Assembly (NCBI GenBank): GCA_946478635.1
Contig: CAMLCX010000223.1
Span: 1-7,620, forward strand
DNA: 7,620 bases
Direction of reading: 5' to 3'
From: an uncultured Pseudomonadota bacterium
Lineage (GTDB): Bacteria; Desulfobacterota_B; Binatia; UBA9968
How positions within the stretch are numbered: position 1 is the first letter of the stretch; every line of letters starts with the position of its first letter. The notes beneath the pieces are model-generated. The model was not told the DNA's origin and ran no database searches. It was given only the letters and a program-made list of their open reading frames with translations. This document shows positions 5,984 to 7,620 of the stretch, in pieces. The translations under genes and the position numbers were made by a program.

Positions 5984-7620
5984 GTGAATATCCGAAATTA
6001 TTTATACCGGGTACGGAAAGTTTCCCCGGGCGTTCGTGGAGAGGAGACCAACGCCGCGGCCGTTCCAATCGGCATCGCGATCATTCTCGCCGGCTTTGTT
6101 CTACTGGCCGCGACCTTCGTACACGCCGCGCCGTTGGAGGACACCCTCGCCAAGCGCAAAGCCGAGGCCGTCATCGATCTGGCGAGCAAAGAGAGCCTGC
6201 AACTCGTCAAAGGCGCGTGGCGCTACAGCGACACAAAAATCATCGAGGTCGATTTCAAAACAGCCGGCGCGGACGGCCAGCCCGGCGCCGCGCCGAACAA
6301 AGCGTATGACTTCACGCCGCATGCCGGGCGCGCTGACTTCGACGACTCCAAATGGGAAGTCATCGATCCCGCCACACTTGACCGTCGCCGTTCCGCCGGC
6401 AAGCTCGCGTTCAACTGGTACCGGATCAAAATCACCGTGCCTGAGCGGGTCGGGACCTTCGATCCGACGGGATCGACTTTGGTGTTCTCGACCTCCCTAG
6501 ACGACTACGCCGAAATTTGGGTGGACAGCGAGCTTTCCCGCGCCGCCGGGCAGAGCGGCGGTTCCGTGGTTAAGGGTTGGAATGCCGAGAATCGCTTGAT
6601 CATCGGCCGCGGCGTGAAACCCGGGCAGACCATTCAGCTGGCGATTTTTGGAATCAATGGTCCGATCTCGAACCCCCCGACTAATTACATCTACATGAAA
6701 TATGCGAAGATCGAGTTCCACAAGGTGCCCGCGGGACCCATCGCGGTCGCGCCCCACGAGGTGAATGTCGAGGTGATCCGGCATGATCCCGCCATGGATG
6801 CGATCGTGCCGGCAAATCCGAAGCTTTTTAAACTGGCCGAAGGTTTTCAATTTACCGAAGGACCGATCTGGATCAAGTCCGGCTATTTGCTGTTCAGCGA
6901 TCCCAACGCCAACACGATTTACAAATACGGCGGCGCCGACTCGAAACTTTCGGTGTTCAAAACAAATAGCGGGTATTCGGGCAAAGACATCGCCGCATAC
7001 TTTCAGCCCGGCTCCAACGGCCTGACCCTCGACCCGCAGGGCAGGCTGACGATCAACGAGCATGGCAATCATCGCATTACGCGCCTGGAAAAAGACGGCC
7101 ACCTTACCGTGCTCGCCGATAAATATGAAGGGAAGCGGCTGAATAGTCCCAACGATCTCGTCTATCGTTCCGACGGGACATTGTTTTTTACCGATCCCCC
7201 GTTCGGGTTGCCTAAATTTTATGACGATCCGCGCAAAGAGCTTCCCTACAGCGGCGTGTTCGCGCTCCGCAAAGGCCAGCTCAAGCTCGTCAGCAGCGAT
7301 CTCAAAGGACCCAACGGCATCGCCTTCTCGCCCGACGAGAAATACCTTTACGTCGGTAACTGGGACCCGGAAAAAAAAATAGTCATGCGTTATGAGGTCG
7401 CTGCCGATGGGTCGCTGTCTGACGGCAAAGTTTTTTTCGATATGACCCGGGCGCCGGGCGAGGATGCGCTGGATGGCATTAAAGTCGACCGCCAGGGCAA
7501 TCTGTACGTTTCCGGGCCGGGCGGCCTTTGGATTTTATCCGCGGCGGGAAAACACCTGGGCACGATCATCGCCCCCAAGCATCCGCACAACCTCGCCTGG
7601 GGCGGCGACGATGGCAAGAC
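5984..7620 (+). CDS. Exported SMP-30/gluconolactonase-like protein, 3' partial
   Basis: A frame starting at GTG 5984 stays open to the window end (545 codons plus 2 bases), so the C-terminus is missing. Residues 1-49 are a signal anchor or long signal peptide: a basic stretch of about 25 residues, hydrophobic PIGIAIILAGFVLLAATFV, then HAA. Residues about 50-250 look like a galactose-binding-type beta-sandwich (FNWYRIKITVPE, LVFSTSLDDYAEIWVD, KPGQTIQLAIFGING). From about 281 comes the six-bladed SMP-30 propeller: FTEGPIW with metal-ligand Glu292, INEHGNHRI (357-365), LNSPNDLV with Asn390, FFTDPPFG, GPNGIAFSPD (442-451) and DALDGIKVD with Asp497. These are the Glu/Asn/Asp positions that bind the divalent metal in lactonases of this family, which open sugar lactones to acids. 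Expected cell location is the periplasm. It is translationally coupled to the cupin-fusion gene. Substrate is not predictable. Confidence 0.85.
   Translation, partial: MNIRNYLYRVRKVSPGVRGEETNAAAVPIGIAIILAGFVLLAATFVHAAPLEDTLAKRKAEAVIDLASKESLQLVKGAWRYSDTKIIEVDFKTAGADGQPGAAPNKAYDFTPHAGRADFDDSKWEVIDPATLDRRRSAGKLAFNWYRIKITVPERVGTFDPTGSTLVFSTSLDDYAEIWVDSELSRAAGQSGGSVVKGWNAENRLIIGRGVKPGQTIQLAIFGINGPISNPPTNYIYMKYAKIEFHKVPAGPIAVAPHEVNVEVIRHDPAMDAIVPANPKLFKLAEGFQFTEGPIWIKSGYLLFSDPNANTIYKYGGADSKLSVFKTNSGYSGKDIAAYFQPGSNGLTLDPQGRLTINEHGNHRITRLEKDGHLTVLADKYEGKRLNSPNDLVYRSDGTLFFTDPPFGLPKFYDDPRKELPYSGVFALRKGQLKLVSSDLKGPNGIAFSPDEKYLYVGNWDPEKKIVMRYEVAADGSLSDGKVFFDMTRAPGEDALDGIKVDRQGNLYVSGPGGLWILSAAGKHLGTIIAPKHPHNLAWGGDDGK

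Noticed and set aside
5977..6309. 110-codon plus-strand frame from GTG 5977
   Set aside because: The start lies inside the ribosome site; the translation is Arg-rich and featureless, whereas the frame from 5984 gives a signal peptide and continues into the SMP-30 propeller.

Overview
The window is bacterial: compact, mostly co-oriented genes on the + strand, Shine-Dalgarno-led starts and moderately GC-rich DNA (by eye, not counted). Gene content is that of an environmental bacterium: a zinc-dependent glucose dehydrogenase-like enzyme, an aquaporin, a sugar-phosphate nucleotidylyltransferase and exported GlcG/HbpS-type proteins with an SMP-30 lactonase. This mix recalls Acidobacteria and uncultured deltaproteobacteria-like or Binatota/Tectomicrobia-like lineages, but that placement is an impression from family resemblance. 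I see no phage genes, transposase, tRNA, rRNA or CRISPR array.

Layout. 1-366: no confident gene; a minus-strand frame open to the left edge may be a gene fragment. 367-594: a 75-residue protein of unknown function. 661-996: a small zf-HC2 zinc-finger (anti-sigma-like) protein with no sigma factor beside it in the window. 1105-2217: zinc-dependent, probably NADP-preferring medium-chain dehydrogenase of the glucose 1-dehydrogenase type. 2281-3102: MIP-family channel with two NPA motifs and an unusual Cys/His-rich cytoplasmic tail. 3332-4276: single-domain mannose-1-phosphate guanylyltransferase-like nucleotidylyltransferase. 4277-4579: about 300 bases without a convincing gene.

4580 to the right edge looks like one operon of three exported proteins: a GlcG/HbpS (DUF336) protein, a second GlcG/HbpS domain fused to a C-terminal cupin, and a long SMP-30/gluconolactonase-like protein with an N-terminal beta-sandwich domain, cut by the window end. 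Gaps are 34 and 8 bases, and the last ribosome binding site overlaps the stop codon of the gene before it, so translation is probably coupled. All three begin with signal-peptide-like segments, so the module should act in the periplasm or at the cell surface.

The chemistry of the two halves could connect: the dehydrogenase would make an aldonolactone from an aldose, and SMP-30 enzymes open such lactones. However, the dehydrogenase is cytoplasmic and the lactonase is predicted to be exported, so a shared pathway is only a hypothesis. The operon from 4580 onward is the most interesting part of the window.
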